DNA of 35,238 nt. Origin: Candidatus Saccharibacteria bacterium RIFCSPHIGHO2_12_FULL_49_19 (GTDB lineage Bacteria > Patescibacteriota > Saccharimonadia > Saccharimonadales > UBA10212). The stretch spans positions 1-35,238 of the forward strand of contig MGCX01000037.1 in the NCBI GenBank assembly GCA_001788565.1. The letters run 5' to 3'. Positions 25,945-35,238 of this stretch are shown piece by piece (within the stretch, counting starts at the first letter, position 1; each line of letters opens with the position of its first letter). A program made the translations under genes and the position numbers. The notes beneath the pieces were generated by a model. The model did no database searches, was not told where the DNA came from, and worked only from the letters and a program-made list of their open reading frames with translations.

Positions 25945-27696
25945 CTACTTAATAAGTTCGTTAAGCTTGTCAGCATCAGCTATGAGTTTTTTGAGTTTGC
26001 GCTCATCGGCTGTTTGTACCATTTCTTGAGCAAGTCTATGTTTTTGAGTTTTGACATACCGCTGTAGTAAACGGTGTTTGAGACCCAAGGCCTGCGCCTC
26101 TAAGTCATCTTGAGGCAAGTCTTTATAGAGCTCCTCAAACTGCAATGATATAACTTTAACATAATCACTGATATCTTGCAAAGAGGCGGCTAATTTTGGT
26201 TCCCCATTGAACTTAGGATTTTTCTTTAAAAAATCAAAGACCACTCTAGAAGTGTCGGGACTAAAAAAGTCAGCTTTCATATTCGTTAGAAGCCCCCGCA
26301 AGTTAGGCTTCATTAGCATCATGGCCAAGAAGTGATCCTGGAGTTTTTGGTACTCCCGAGTCTCGCGATCAACGTCGGTGCTATTAGTTTTAACGATACG
26401 CCTCAAAGGTGTTTTTACCTCACCAGGTCCGGATTTCAGCTTATCTCTAACGGCTTCAAAGCTTGTGTCGGTTAACTCGGCGATCCGCTTTAGGTAATGT
26501 TCCTGTTCGACCGGATCGGAAAGTCGTGCAATTGTGGACAGCAAAGCGTTTGTAAAAGCCTTTTTTCCCGGTGCCGTTTTTAAATCCAGCTCGGCGCTGT
26601 AGCGCTCGATCAGCCAATCCGGCGCGTACTGGGCGTCGTCAATGGCTTTTTGCCACTTCTTTGGATCTTTTCTTATCAACTCATCAGGGTCCTTGGCATC
26701 GGCTAAAGCAATGATCCGTAAAGATACTTCGGCGGCATTGGCTAGCGGTATGACCCGCTCGGTAGCGGCAATACCAGCGCTGTCAGCGTCAAAACTAAGC
26801 CGTACGTCCCCGGTAAATCGTTTCAGTATTTTAAGATGCTGCTGCGTCATAGCAGTCCCGGCCGAGGCCACCACGTTTTTAACGCCGGCTTGATGGCTGG
26901 CGATCACATCCAAGTTGCCCTCGGCTACCACCACGTAACCAGCTTTTCTAATAGCCTCTTTAGCCAAATGCAGGCCATAGACTTGCCGACTTTTGTCATA
27001 GACTGCACTCTGAGGGGTATTAATATACTTTGGTGCTTCGGTCGGCGTACTTTCTAGTAGTCTGGCCGTGAAACCAACTATTGTTCCTCGATTGTCGGCC
27101 AGTGGTATCATTATCCGTCCTCTAAACATGTCGCCGGCCCCGGCCCTGCGCATCGTAATTAGCCCAGCCGCATGCATTTCATCTGTTGTGAAGCCATGTT
27201 TAGTCAAAAAATCAGTCAGCGCACCGGTGGTGTGCGGCGCATAGCCCAACCGCCAGTCCAAAATCGCTTGCTTGGTAAATCCCCGCTTCTTTCTGAGGTA
27301 GTTCAGAGCCGTCTTATTGGCAATCAGCTGTTTTTGGTAAAACTTAGTGGCCAGCTCTAGGGCAGCATAGGCCTGCTTCTTACGTTCGCTTGCCCCATTT
27401 TGCCCACTAGTCTTAAACTGGTCCAAATCAACTCCTGCTTTGCGGGCCAGCAGCTGCAGAGCCTCTTTAAAATCCAGTCCCTCAACATCCATCACAAAAC
27501 TGAACATATCTCCGCCCTTGCCGGATGAAAAATCATGCCAGATTTGTTTTTCCGGACTAACTATAAAGCTGGGGGTTCTCTCGTTTGTCCAAGGGCTTAA
27601 ACCCTTGAAATTGCGCCCGGTGCGTTTCAGCTGAATGTACTCGCCAATGACGTCTTCAATATTAAGCCGAGACTTTACCTCGCTCACCGCATCCAT
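25945..27696 (-). CDS. dnaG: DNA primase
   Basis: CHC2-type N-terminus, TOPRIM domain ([26 protein letters not shown]). The zinc-finger cysteines appear to be replaced. Confidence 0.93.
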   Translation of the reverse strand: MDAVSEVKSRLNIEDVIGEYIQLKRTGRNFKGLSPWTNERTPSFIVSPEKQIWHDFSSGKGGDMFSFVMDVEGLDFKEALQLLARKAGVDLDQFKTSGQNGASERKKQAYAALELATKFYQKQLIANKTALNYLRKKRGFTKQAILDWRLGYAPHTTGALTDFLTKHGFTTDEMHAAGLITMRRAGAGDMFRGRIMIPLADNRGTIVGFTARLLESTPTEAPKYINTPQSAVYDKSRQVYGLHLAKEAIRKAGYVVVAEGNLDVIASHQAGVKNVVASAGTAMTQQHLKILKRFTGDVRLSFDADSAGIAATERVIPLANAAEVSLRIIALADAKDPDELIRKDPKKWQKAIDDAQYAPDWLIERYSAELDLKTAPGKKAFTNALLSTIARLSDPVEQEHYLKRIAELTDTSFEAVRDKLKSGPGEVKTPLRRIVKTNSTDVDRETREYQKLQDHFLAMMLMKPNLRGLLTNMKADFFSPDTSRVVFDFLKKNPKFNGEPKLAASLQDISDYVKVISLQFEELYKDLPQDDLEAQALGLKHRLLQRYVKTQKHRLAQEMVQTADERKLKKLIADADKLNELIK

Positions 27697-27763
27697 ACCA
27701 TCAGTATATAGCCGAAAGCTGTTACCTGATAGCTTAAGTGGCTTGGTTTGTTATGATGAACCA

Positions 27764-28396
27764 ATGGACTACAAGGTGCCGTTTATCTCTAATACCAAGG
27801 ACAACCTGCACTGCATGCAGTCTGCCTGGATGATGGTGGTTAAGTACTTCAAGCCCCAGTTTGAGATGGATTGGGATAAATTCAGCAGGGTTACCGGTTT
27901 TGAAGAAGATAAAGGCACTTGGGCGATGGCCGGACTGCTGTGGCTTAAAAAGCAGGGCTTTAATGTGATACATCTTGCCTCATTTGATTATGAAGTATTC
28001 GCCCAGACCGGCGGAGCATACTTGCTTAAAAGAGCCGGTAAAGACATTGGGCAATGGATGATTGAGCATAGCAATATGCCACTTGAACAAAAAAGAGCCA
28101 GACGGCTTGCCAAATCAGGCATCTGGAAAAAGCAGGCTGTGCAAATTTCAGACATTAAAAAAAACTTAGACGATGGCTTTCTAGTGGTATGTACAATAAA
28201 TATCCGCAAATTGGATGAACTGCAAGGTTATTTTGGACACGTTGTAGTTGTAAAGGGCTATGATGATAAAAAACTATTTCTGCACGACCCCGGACTGCCC
28301 GGGAGACCTGACAGGAAGGTGACATACAAAGACTTTGAGACCGCTTGGGCAGATCCCAATAAAGATGCCAAAGAACTAAACGCCATAAAACTTTAA
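27764..28396 (+). CDS. C39-like peptidase family protein
   Basis: MDYKVPFISNTKDNLHCMQSAWMMVVKYF ... YFGHVVVVKGYDDKKLFLHDPGL; start at 27764. Confidence 0.65.
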   Translation: MDYKVPFISNTKDNLHCMQSAWMMVVKYFKPQFEMDWDKFSRVTGFEEDKGTWAMAGLLWLKKQGFNVIHLASFDYEVFAQTGGAYLLKRAGKDIGQWMIEHSNMPLEQKRARRLAKSGIWKKQAVQISDIKKNLDDGFLVVCTINIRKLDELQGYFGHVVVVKGYDDKKLFLHDPGLPGRPDRKVTYKDFETAWADPNKDAKELNAIKL

Positions 28397-28664
28397 ATTG
28401 CTTAACTAGTTAAGTATCCCCTATCCTACCTATTTGAAGTATCTTGCCTCTGACTTGATTCCGAACATGTGAGCGAGCCTGAGTAAGAAGTGTCAAAGTC
28501 ACTAACGCCAGGGGCGAGGGACTAGTCGAGCGAAATCCTTAAGAAAACTTATGAGCGAGACCAACCGAAGGGAGTTCCCGAGCTGTGTTGTGACGCTTGA
28601 ACAACCGATTGCATCAAGCGAGCGAACGTTCGGAAGAAAGACTGAGGCGAGATATAATGTGCTT

Positions 28665-29276
28665 ATGCCTCCACAGTCGAATCCGTCTTCCCCGAATCCT
28701 GAATACGATTTCATCATGAATAGTGGCCAGACGGCTCCAAAGCAGTCCAAGCTGCCAATGCCTAAGCTGCCCAAGCTGGCATTACTATTTCTAGGTGTAG
28801 TGGTAGCGCTCATCCTAGCTATTATCATCGTCTCAGTTTTGGGCAGCACTGGTAAAACTGATACCAAACCATATATCGACATCATGTCTCGATCAACCGA
28901 GATCATCCGGGTAAATGATCTGGCTAAGAAGGATTTGCGTGACGCTGATACTCTGGCGCTTTTGACAACCGCCAATGCTGCACTGGCCAGCGACCAAGCG
29001 CAATTTGGTCTATATCTCGGAAGTCTAGGCCAAGAGGTTAAGCCGGAACTCTTAACTGCTTATCTGAACAATGAGACTGACAAGGGGATTGAGACAGCCA
29101 CCCAAAATAACAGCCTCGAAGAAGCTTACGTTACCTACTTAAAGGGCAGCCTGGACGGTTACTTGGGGGCTTTGAAGTCCACTCAGCAAAACGCCGGCCC
29201 GAACGCCAAAGCTATCATCACCGGATCTATCGCCAGCACTGAAGCTCTACTAGCCGCCCCACAATTCCACCCCTGA
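28665..29276 (+). CDS. membrane-anchored hypothetical protein
   Basis: Start MPPQSNPSSPNPEYDF at 28665, six nt after TATAAT; one TM helix. Confidence 0.65.
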   Translation: MPPQSNPSSPNPEYDFIMNSGQTAPKQSKLPMPKLPKLALLFLGVVVALILAIIIVSVLGSTGKTDTKPYIDIMSRSTEIIRVNDLAKKDLRDADTLALLTTANAALASDQAQFGLYLGSLGQEVKPELLTAYLNNETDKGIETATQNNSLEEAYVTYLKGSLDGYLGALKSTQQNAGPNAKAIITGSIASTEALLAAPQFHP

Positions 29277-29285
29277 CGCGCAACA

Positions 29286-29606
29286 TTAACCGGCAACCAG
29301 GCCGTAGGAGTGTTTGATAAGATCTTGGATTTGCGGCCAGGAGAGCTGGCCGGATAAGACGACTGTGTTCCAGTGCTTTTTGTTTAGGTGATAGCCGGGC
29401 ATCACTGACTCATATTTTTGACGCAGGGTTTCAGCCAGCACCGGGTCACATTTTAGGCTGATTCTTAGCGGATCGCTCTTTTCAGAAATCAACGCGAACA
29501 TTCTGTCTTTAACTTTATAGACAGCGGTATTTTCACCAAACGGGTAGTCCAGCTGAGCATTGGGCATGCTCAGCACATAGTCCTCTACCTTCTTGTGGGA
29601 TATCAC
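29286..29606 (-). CDS. MmcQ/YjbR family protein
   Basis: VEDYVLSMPNAQLDYPFGENTAVYKVKDRMFALI ... PGYHLNKKHWNTV. Confidence 0.85.
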   Translation of the reverse strand: MISHKKVEDYVLSMPNAQLDYPFGENTAVYKVKDRMFALISEKSDPLRISLKCDPVLAETLRQKYESVMPGYHLNKKHWNTVVLSGQLSWPQIQDLIKHSYGLVAG

Positions 29607-30001
29607 TTCCTAGCTTTCTTATCTGGGGTAAAGTCGAGGGCGCAGGAGTTTATACAAAATCGCATTCCGGTGGGTTGGTCAGGCGCGTCGTGAAAAACGT
29701 GACCCAAATGCCCGCCGCAGTTTGCACATGATACCTCGACCCGTTGCATGCCGTGGCGGTGGTCCTCGCTTAATTTGACGGCATCGGAGTTAGCGACGTC
29801 GTAAAAGCTTGGCCAGCCGGTACCCGAATCAAATTTGCGATTGGAAGAAAAGAGTTTAGCGCCACAGTTGGCGCAAGCGTACGTAACTTCATCGTTTTTC
29901 TTGAGAAATTTACCTCTGAAGGGTGCCTCGGTACCCTTTTCAAACAGCACCTTCTTTTGCTCTCGAGTTAGTGCCTGGTTTATCGGCTGAGGGTCGCTCA
30001 T
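29603..30001 (-). CDS. msrB: peptide-methionine (R)-S-oxide reductase
   Basis: CANCGAKLFSSNRKFDSGTGWPSFYD, GHLGHVFHDAPDQPTGMRFCINSCAL. Confidence 0.95.
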   Translation of the reverse strand: MSDPQPINQALTREQKKVLFEKGTEAPFRGKFLKKNDEVTYACANCGAKLFSSNRKFDSGTGWPSFYDVANSDAVKLSEDHRHGMQRVEVSCANCGGHLGHVFHDAPDQPTGMRFCINSCALDFTPDKKARK

Positions 30002-30011
30002 ACAAAAAGAT

Positions 30012-30305
30012 TTAGCGCTTTTTCTTGAAGGGGGTAGCTAAAAGCACATATATCCACAGCAGAACTTCCAGAGCTATCAGCTGTAAGACAGCTGCGATGA
30101 CTGGCTGGAGATATATAGCTTTCCATTCTGAGAATGGCCCCGGGTATCCTTCAAATTGCTTGACGTCATTACCAAAATTGGTAAGCCTGGCGGCCAAGTC
30201 AAATGATATTACAGATAGGAAGTTGATGATTATCATGGCCACGACAACTGCCACAATCACCGACGAGGCATCCTTGCGCTTAAGTACTCGGGTAATCATC
30301 ACCAT
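30012..30305 (-). CDS. small membrane protein
   Basis: 97 aa, two TM segments; SD AGGAGAA. Confidence 0.6.
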   Translation of the reverse strand: MVMITRVLKRKDASSVIVAVVVAMIIINFLSVISFDLAARLTNFGNDVKQFEGYPGPFSEWKAIYLQPVIAAVLQLIALEVLLWIYVLLATPFKKKR

Positions 30306-30318
30306 TGGGGTATTCTCC

Positions 30319-30654
30319 TTACTCTTTTTTCTTATCTAACTTATCCAGCCTTAGACTGTGCACCACGAAGTAAACCACCAGTGCAATAGTTAAGAAACTT
30401 ATCAGACTTGAAACAACCGCGCCCCAACTGAGCTTATTGGTGCACACCCCGTTGACGGTATCTAAACAGATATATTTGCTGTTGAGATTTTCAGTGCCGG
30501 GCAGGATTAGCCCGATGATCGGGTTAACCAAATTTGTAACTATTGAATTAACCAGCGCCGTGACAGCCACACCCAGTGTCAACCCAACGGCTAGCCCGAC
30601 TACTCCCTGCTGGCGGATAAATTCCATGAAACCTCTGACGTGCTTCTGTGCCAT
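30319..30654 (-). CDS. mscL: large-conductance mechanosensitive channel
   Basis: GFMEFIRQQGVVGLAVGLTLGVAVTALVNSIVTNLVNPIIGLI. Confidence 0.92.
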   Translation of the reverse strand: MAQKHVRGFMEFIRQQGVVGLAVGLTLGVAVTALVNSIVTNLVNPIIGLILPGTENLNSKYICLDTVNGVCTNKLSWGAVVSSLISFLTIALVVYFVVHSLRLDKLDKKKE

Positions 30655-30669
30655 ACTTTTGTAATTATC

Positions 30670-32349
30670 TCAAACGTGCTCCGGAGCGGCAATGTTAAGT
30701 AGGCCCAGTCCTTTCTCTAGCGTGCCGATGTACGCAGACAGCAGTGTAAGTCTGTCGATTTCCCTCTCGCTGCCGATCACTCTGTTTTTCTCATAAAAGC
30801 GGTTAAAGCTTTGGGTTAACTCGTATAGATACGTGCATATGTAATGCGGCCGCAACTCGGAGGTAGTCTTTTCCACTACCTCTGGGAATTCACTAATTTT
30901 TCTGACCAAACTGCGTTCTGAGTCATTAAGCTGGTAGTTATAGACTCTAATATCTTCAGGTCTTTTTGACTTGTTCATAATTGATCGCGCACGAGCATAC
31001 GCATACTGCAGATAGGGACCACTATTCCCTTCCAAACTTACGGATTCGGTAATGTCGTAAATAATATCTTGACCAAGTCGATGTTTTAAGAACTCGTACT
31101 TCATCGAGCCAAAAACTACCTCGGGTGTATCTTTACCTTCTCCGTAAAGCTCACGAATTTTTTTCTTAATGTCGCTTTCTAGACTATTTAATGTGACGAC
31201 ATCTCCGGTGCGGCTACTCATTTTTCCCTCTGGTAATCTGACGACTCCGTGAGTTATGTGCTGGATTCTAGAAGCCAATTCAGGGTCAATTTGTTCAATG
31301 GCCGCGACTAAGACCTTAAAGTAATCTTCGATTTCGTTTGCTGTAATAACAATAAATTTATTAGCTCCTGGGTAATCACGAGCTTTTGCATAGGCTAACC
31401 CAACCTCCTTTGCTTCGTAGGTCGGCAGACCCTGTTTAGTAATAAATACTCTCTTGTGCAGTCCAACTTTTTCACCATCGTAAATAGTCGCACCTTCACT
31501 TTCCTCAAAGATTTTGCCTGAGTTCTTTTTAACAATTTCTATGCCCTCTTTTGCTGTATCGCTCTCAAAATAGTTTTTTTCAAAGTGTGCATCCAGCTTT
31601 TCGTAAATCTCCTCGAATGCCTCCAAGCTCCATTTCCTGCCCTTATCGTAAAGACGGTTGACTGATTCATGATCACGACTGTAAAGATGGGCGTTTATTT
31701 TATCTATTTCCTCTTTGGCGTTTGGGTCATTTTTATACTCAAGAACTCCCTCAGAGTAGGCTCTACCAAGATCAATAAACGCTTGTCGGTTTTCACCCCC
31801 GATGTTTGATAACGGTCGTCCTTCTCCCGCTTCATCCATCTTTTTCATTCCATAAATAGCCATCGCTATGTGTAGGCCTACATCACCTTGATAGGTTACC
31901 TGGTGGACTTTCCCCCTCGCATTCTCTAGTAATTTACCGACTGATACGCCGACAGTATTTGAGTATGCATGGCCAATGTGGAACTCCTTAAATGGGTTTG
32001 GATCAGTATGTTCTAGAACAATTGTCTGTCCCTTGTATAGATCATTTTTGCCATAGTCTGGCGACATAGCATCATGAACATATTTTTGGAAAGTATCGCC
32101 ACTAAAGAAAAAGTTAATGAAGCCAGGGTCGGCGATTTCTACTTTTTGAATACTTTCCAGTCCACGCAGTTTGCCAGCCAGTAAGATCGCTACTTCGCGG
32201 GGGTTCTTACCAAGTTTTTTACCCAGCTGCATGGCCGCATTGGTCGCCAAATCACCAAACTTTTCATCAGGGCGAGTAAATTGCGGTTGGAAGTCCTCGC
32301 CAAACTCTTTTTTTATGACGGTTTGGAGTTGGTGCTTTAACTCCTGCAT
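30670..32349 (-). CDS. argS: arginyl-tRNA synthetase
   Basis: DPNPFKEFHIGHAYSNTVG (class I HIGH), GKMSSRTGDVVTL (KMS). Confidence 0.95.
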   Translation of the reverse strand: MQELKHQLQTVIKKEFGEDFQPQFTRPDEKFGDLATNAAMQLGKKLGKNPREVAILLAGKLRGLESIQKVEIADPGFINFFFSGDTFQKYVHDAMSPDYGKNDLYKGQTIVLEHTDPNPFKEFHIGHAYSNTVGVSVGKLLENARGKVHQVTYQGDVGLHIAMAIYGMKKMDEAGEGRPLSNIGGENRQAFIDLGRAYSEGVLEYKNDPNAKEEIDKINAHLYSRDHESVNRLYDKGRKWSLEAFEEIYEKLDAHFEKNYFESDTAKEGIEIVKKNSGKIFEESEGATIYDGEKVGLHKRVFITKQGLPTYEAKEVGLAYAKARDYPGANKFIVITANEIEDYFKVLVAAIEQIDPELASRIQHITHGVVRLPEGKMSSRTGDVVTLNSLESDIKKKIRELYGEGKDTPEVVFGSMKYEFLKHRLGQDIIYDITESVSLEGNSGPYLQYAYARARSIMNKSKRPEDIRVYNYQLNDSERSLVRKISEFPEVVEKTTSELRPHYICTYLYELTQSFNRFYEKNRVIGSEREIDRLTLLSAYIGTLEKGLGLLNIAAPEHV

Positions 32350-32373
32350 GCACCTATCATAACAGTAGTCGGG

Positions 32374-33045
32374 CTATTTGCGCTTAACCTTGTGCGGTCC
32401 GCCAGCCAGCCAAATTGCCCCATAAAGTGTGGTTAGCAGAACAAAGAATAAAACCGTGACGGTCACTGCCCTGGGATGTTCCAGAGGGTTTATTACCCGG
32501 TCCGAGACGTTGATAAGCAGTCCCTCGGGGTGGGAAATAACATCCCATGTATTCCAGCGCAAGTCACGACCCAGATAGATGCCAAAGCTGCTAATCAGTA
32601 AAACCGCCGCCACTGCCCCGTGGGCAAAACGCTGGGGCCAGCGCTTTAGAAATTCAAGGTGTATCAAATAGAGACTTATAAACCCCAGCACAAAACCCGA
32701 TACTACCAAGGTCATCATCATGGCGATATCGTAAATCTGGCTGATTTCACCGGATGAAAAAACATGCAAAAAATCCGTCAACACGTACCAAGTGTTGGGT
32801 AAAAAAACTAACCACAGTACACTAAGCGACAGGTTTTGCCAGCTCAGCCAGCGGTCTTTTTTAAGCTCAGTGACCAATAGCCAGCCAAATAACAGGGCTA
32901 GCCAGGCCAGCGCCAGGTTTTGGGGGATGAACCAATAACGGTCAGTTCCGGTAACCAGTATGCGGAAGGCAAACATCACTAATGTTAATCCGCTTATCAG
33001 CCCCAGCGAGCCTAACACCCTTTTGGAAAGTAATCTGCTCTCCAT
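32374..33045 (-). CDS. DUF1361 domain membrane protein
   Basis: FLPNTWYVLTDFLHV ... FGIYLGRDLRWNTWDVISHPEGL. Confidence 0.85.
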   Translation of the reverse strand: MESRLLSKRVLGSLGLISGLTLVMFAFRILVTGTDRYWFIPQNLALAWLALLFGWLLVTELKKDRWLSWQNLSLSVLWLVFLPNTWYVLTDFLHVFSSGEISQIYDIAMMMTLVVSGFVLGFISLYLIHLEFLKRWPQRFAHGAVAAVLLISSFGIYLGRDLRWNTWDVISHPEGLLINVSDRVINPLEHPRAVTVTVLFFVLLTTLYGAIWLAGGPHKVKRK

Positions 33046-33094
33046 ACTTATTAGCTAATTATAGCCCTAACTGAGCATTTTCCAGGTGGTGATC

Positions 33095-33763
33095 CTAGTA
33101 CTTGATAAGCCACTGGGGGCTATCAGTAAGATGCTGCAGCCTAAACCCCAAATCGTTGAGGGTCTTAGCCCGGGCGGCTGTGCCTAAACCCATCACGTTA
33201 AGGGCAACAAAGGGCTCGTGGACGTCAAAACCACAAAAAGCCAAAATACCGTGGTTAATCGGGTGCAGGATCTGTAAAGCGGTAGCCTTGTGTCGTCCCT
33301 CTTCACGGAAGTACTCAGCCGGATGACCGGCGGCTACTAACAACATGGCCTGTTTGCCCCGCAGTAAGCCGTTTTCATAAATCCGGCCCCCGTCGTAGGC
33401 CACACCCATTGCCAGCACCCGGTCGAACCAGCCCTTCAGAATCGCTGGCACACTAAACCACCAAAGCGGCGTCACAAACACGACGATATCGGCTGTTCGG
33501 ATCTTACTTATCTCGCTCAAGATATCCGGTGAAAAGGCTAAATCCAGATTGGTAGCATGCTTCTGCTCGAGCATGTAGTTAAAGTGCCCGCCGGAAGTTG
33601 TGACAAAATCCCATTTCTGGGCCAGAGCGCTAAAGCCTTGGGCATAGAGATCACTAACGACCACATCGTGTCGTTGCTGAGTTAGTTCCTGGGCGGCCAG
33701 ATTTTTCATCGCCGCGGTAAACGAACCGGGCTCGTGGTGCGCATAAACAATCAAAACATTCAT
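33095..33763 (-). CDS. NAD(P)H quinone oxidoreductase, flavodoxin-like fold
   Basis: MNVLIVYAHHEPGSFTAAMKN, VFVTPLWWFSVPAILKGWFDRVLAMGVAYD. Confidence 0.9.
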   Translation of the reverse strand: MNVLIVYAHHEPGSFTAAMKNLAAQELTQQRHDVVVSDLYAQGFSALAQKWDFVTTSGGHFNYMLEQKHATNLDLAFSPDILSEISKIRTADIVVFVTPLWWFSVPAILKGWFDRVLAMGVAYDGGRIYENGLLRGKQAMLLVAAGHPAEYFREEGRHKATALQILHPINHGILAFCGFDVHEPFVALNVMGLGTAARAKTLNDLGFRLQHLTDSPQWLIKY

Positions 33764-33838
33764 CCCGTCAGAAATCCAATCTACTGCCGGTAGATTGGCA
33801 GATTTGATTATTAATCAAATACTTATTTCCTACGGGAT
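33762..33838 (-). promoter_or_regulatory. three-way-junction-like structure at the start codon of the quinone oxidoreductase gene
   Basis: Outer stem ATCCCGT/ACGGGAT plus GAAAT/ATTTC enclosing two perfect 8-9 bp hairpins. Confidence 0.55.
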
Positions 33839-33887
33839 TCACTGCTTACATATTAACGTAAGCACAATGTTTATTTATAGGATATGG

Positions 33888-34328
33888 CTAAGCTGCGGCG
33901 CCGAGAGGCCTTACGGTCTGGTTTTTTAGTCTGAAGATCATCTGACTGATCTTCCAAGTGCCATTACTAGTCTTGATCAAAATGTACTCAATACTGCCGC
34001 GAACGGTCCACGCGTAGCGATCGCCCCGGTCGGCGACGTAATGCACATGCTCCACCGCGGTTGTAACCTTGGCCCGTCTGGGATTTAACATCCTTACAGC
34101 TAAGCGCTTAATAAAATGCCTGGTGGCATAAAAGTAACTGCCGATTTCTTTTCGCCAGCCTTCAATCAGCCGATGTTTAGGTATGACGGCCGGCATCTCC
34201 CCGGAAATAGCCTTGTTATCAATAAATGGTCTCTTCACGAAAAAGCTCTCCAGTCGCTCCCACTGCTTCATATCCTGCAGAAGCGCAACGCTGGTAACAA
34301 TGTCTTTGATCTGTTCTTTGTCGGTCAT
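33888..34328 (-). CDS. SnoaL/NTF2-like family protein
   Basis: 146 aa nuclear transport factor 2-like pattern; SD AAGGAG. Confidence 0.7.
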   Translation of the reverse strand: MTDKEQIKDIVTSVALLQDMKQWERLESFFVKRPFIDNKAISGEMPAVIPKHRLIEGWRKEIGSYFYATRHFIKRLAVRMLNPRRAKVTTAVEHVHYVADRGDRYAWTVRGSIEYILIKTSNGTWKISQMIFRLKNQTVRPLGAAA

Positions 34329-34480
34329 TGGAGAGTTCTCCTTGTCTTTTTTGTTATGTCTTCAGTTGTACACGCGGCAACTGAGAATTGGCTGTTAGTT
34401 TTCTTACAAATTGGACAGATTATTAGTCTCCCCAATCTGATTACATTTTAGCATGGCGGAGCAGACAGGTCTGGAACTTT

Positions 34481-34828
34481 TTACTTAATTTTTCGTTCTT
34501 CTAAGTCTTTTAGGTCTTTTTGCGTTATTCCGTCGATGGTCTCTTCAAAATTGATTTCATAATGATCGGCAAGCCTTACCAAGCAGAACCAGATATCATA
34601 TAGTTCATCAGCTATTTTTTGCTTGGTGGCGGCATACTCGGGTTGGTTTTCGCGTGATTTGACGTAGTACTTTTCCTGAACCATAACAAGTTTCGATAAA
34701 TCACCGACCTGTTTTGACAGTTCAATCACTGCACCTTCGACACCCCACGGCCTCTGTTCAATTTTCTGAAATTCAGTAATCACTCTTTTTGTCTGTGAAA
34801 TAAGTTCGGCGAATGTTTTTTCGTTCAT
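34481..34828 (-). CDS. MazG-like nucleotide pyrophosphohydrolase family protein
   Basis: ELSKQVGDLSKLV ... KIADELYDIWFCLVRLADHYEI; SD AGGAG. Confidence 0.75.
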   Translation of the reverse strand: MNEKTFAELISQTKRVITEFQKIEQRPWGVEGAVIELSKQVGDLSKLVMVQEKYYVKSRENQPEYAATKQKIADELYDIWFCLVRLADHYEINFEETIDGITQKDLKDLEERKIK

Positions 34829-34848
34829 CTAATCTCCTGAGTTACAAA

Positions 34849-34936
<88 letters not shown>

Positions 34937-34976
34937 TCAACAGAGGTAATTATATCCCATAAGCTACAATTAGCGT

Positions 34977-35238
34977 GTGAGCGAACAGCCAGCAAGCAGG
35001 CTAAAGTATGTTAATTGGCTGCTGATTTTTTTAATCGTAGCTATCAATGGCTACATTCTGCTGTCCCCACTCTTGCCCCAGCTTGAACTCTGGCGACGCA
35101 AACAGCAAGTAGAAGCAGTTAGCGGATTGCCGTATAAGACGGACCTTGAATCGGATACCAATAACAACCGGAGGGACGTACCTGAAGATAACCGTGTGGT
35201 CATCCCTAAGATCGCTCTGGATGAGCACATTTGGCAGG
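34977..35238 (+). CDS. sortase-like protein, N-terminal part only
   Basis: GTG start; MSEQPASRLKYVNWLLIFLIVAINGYILLSPLLPQLELWRR...NRVVIPKIALDEHIWQ; runs off the window end. Confidence 0.7.
   Translation, partial: MSEQPASRLKYVNWLLIFLIVAINGYILLSPLLPQLELWRRKQQVEAVSGLPYKTDLESDTNNNRRDVPEDNRVVIPKIALDEHIWQ

Noticed and set aside
28502-28975. 157-aa minus-strand ORF
   Set aside because: Antisense to the 28665 gene with no recognisable domain or SD.

Overview
The window looks like one chromosomal segment of a small-genome Candidate Phyla Radiation (Patescibacteria, possibly Saccharibacteria-like) bacterium using the standard code (TGA acts as stop). This placement comes from gene content and style only; I ran no database search. 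Most of it is housekeeping: rnj, a family-4-type UDG, pnp, rpsO, truB, a DHH-like protein, rpsT, holA, mutM, polA, rtcB, rpoD, dnaG, msrB, mscL, argS, tRNA-Ser(CGA) and the start of a sortase. The main items of interest are: (1) three unrelated consecutive genes (polA, a zincin-like gene, a Nudix gene) that end in the same DNA and the same peptide, NWGEL*, which suggests a tandem gene-cassette array built on the polA 3' end; (2) a GC-rich four-ORF membrane-protein operon with its own promoter, structured leader and strong terminator, sitting between rpsT and holA; (3) a recurring -10 box / 6-8 nt / start codon arrangement in front of first genes of transcription units, predicting leaderless mRNAs; (4) degenerate period-7 repeat arrays at several loci, including in-frame insertions in truB, mutM and polA, plus a small palindrome encoding LPAGRQG/LPTGQAG-like peptides; (5) a two-ORF PEP-synthase-like dikinase lacking the PEP domain and separated by one in-frame stop; (6) several structured RNA or operator-like regions.
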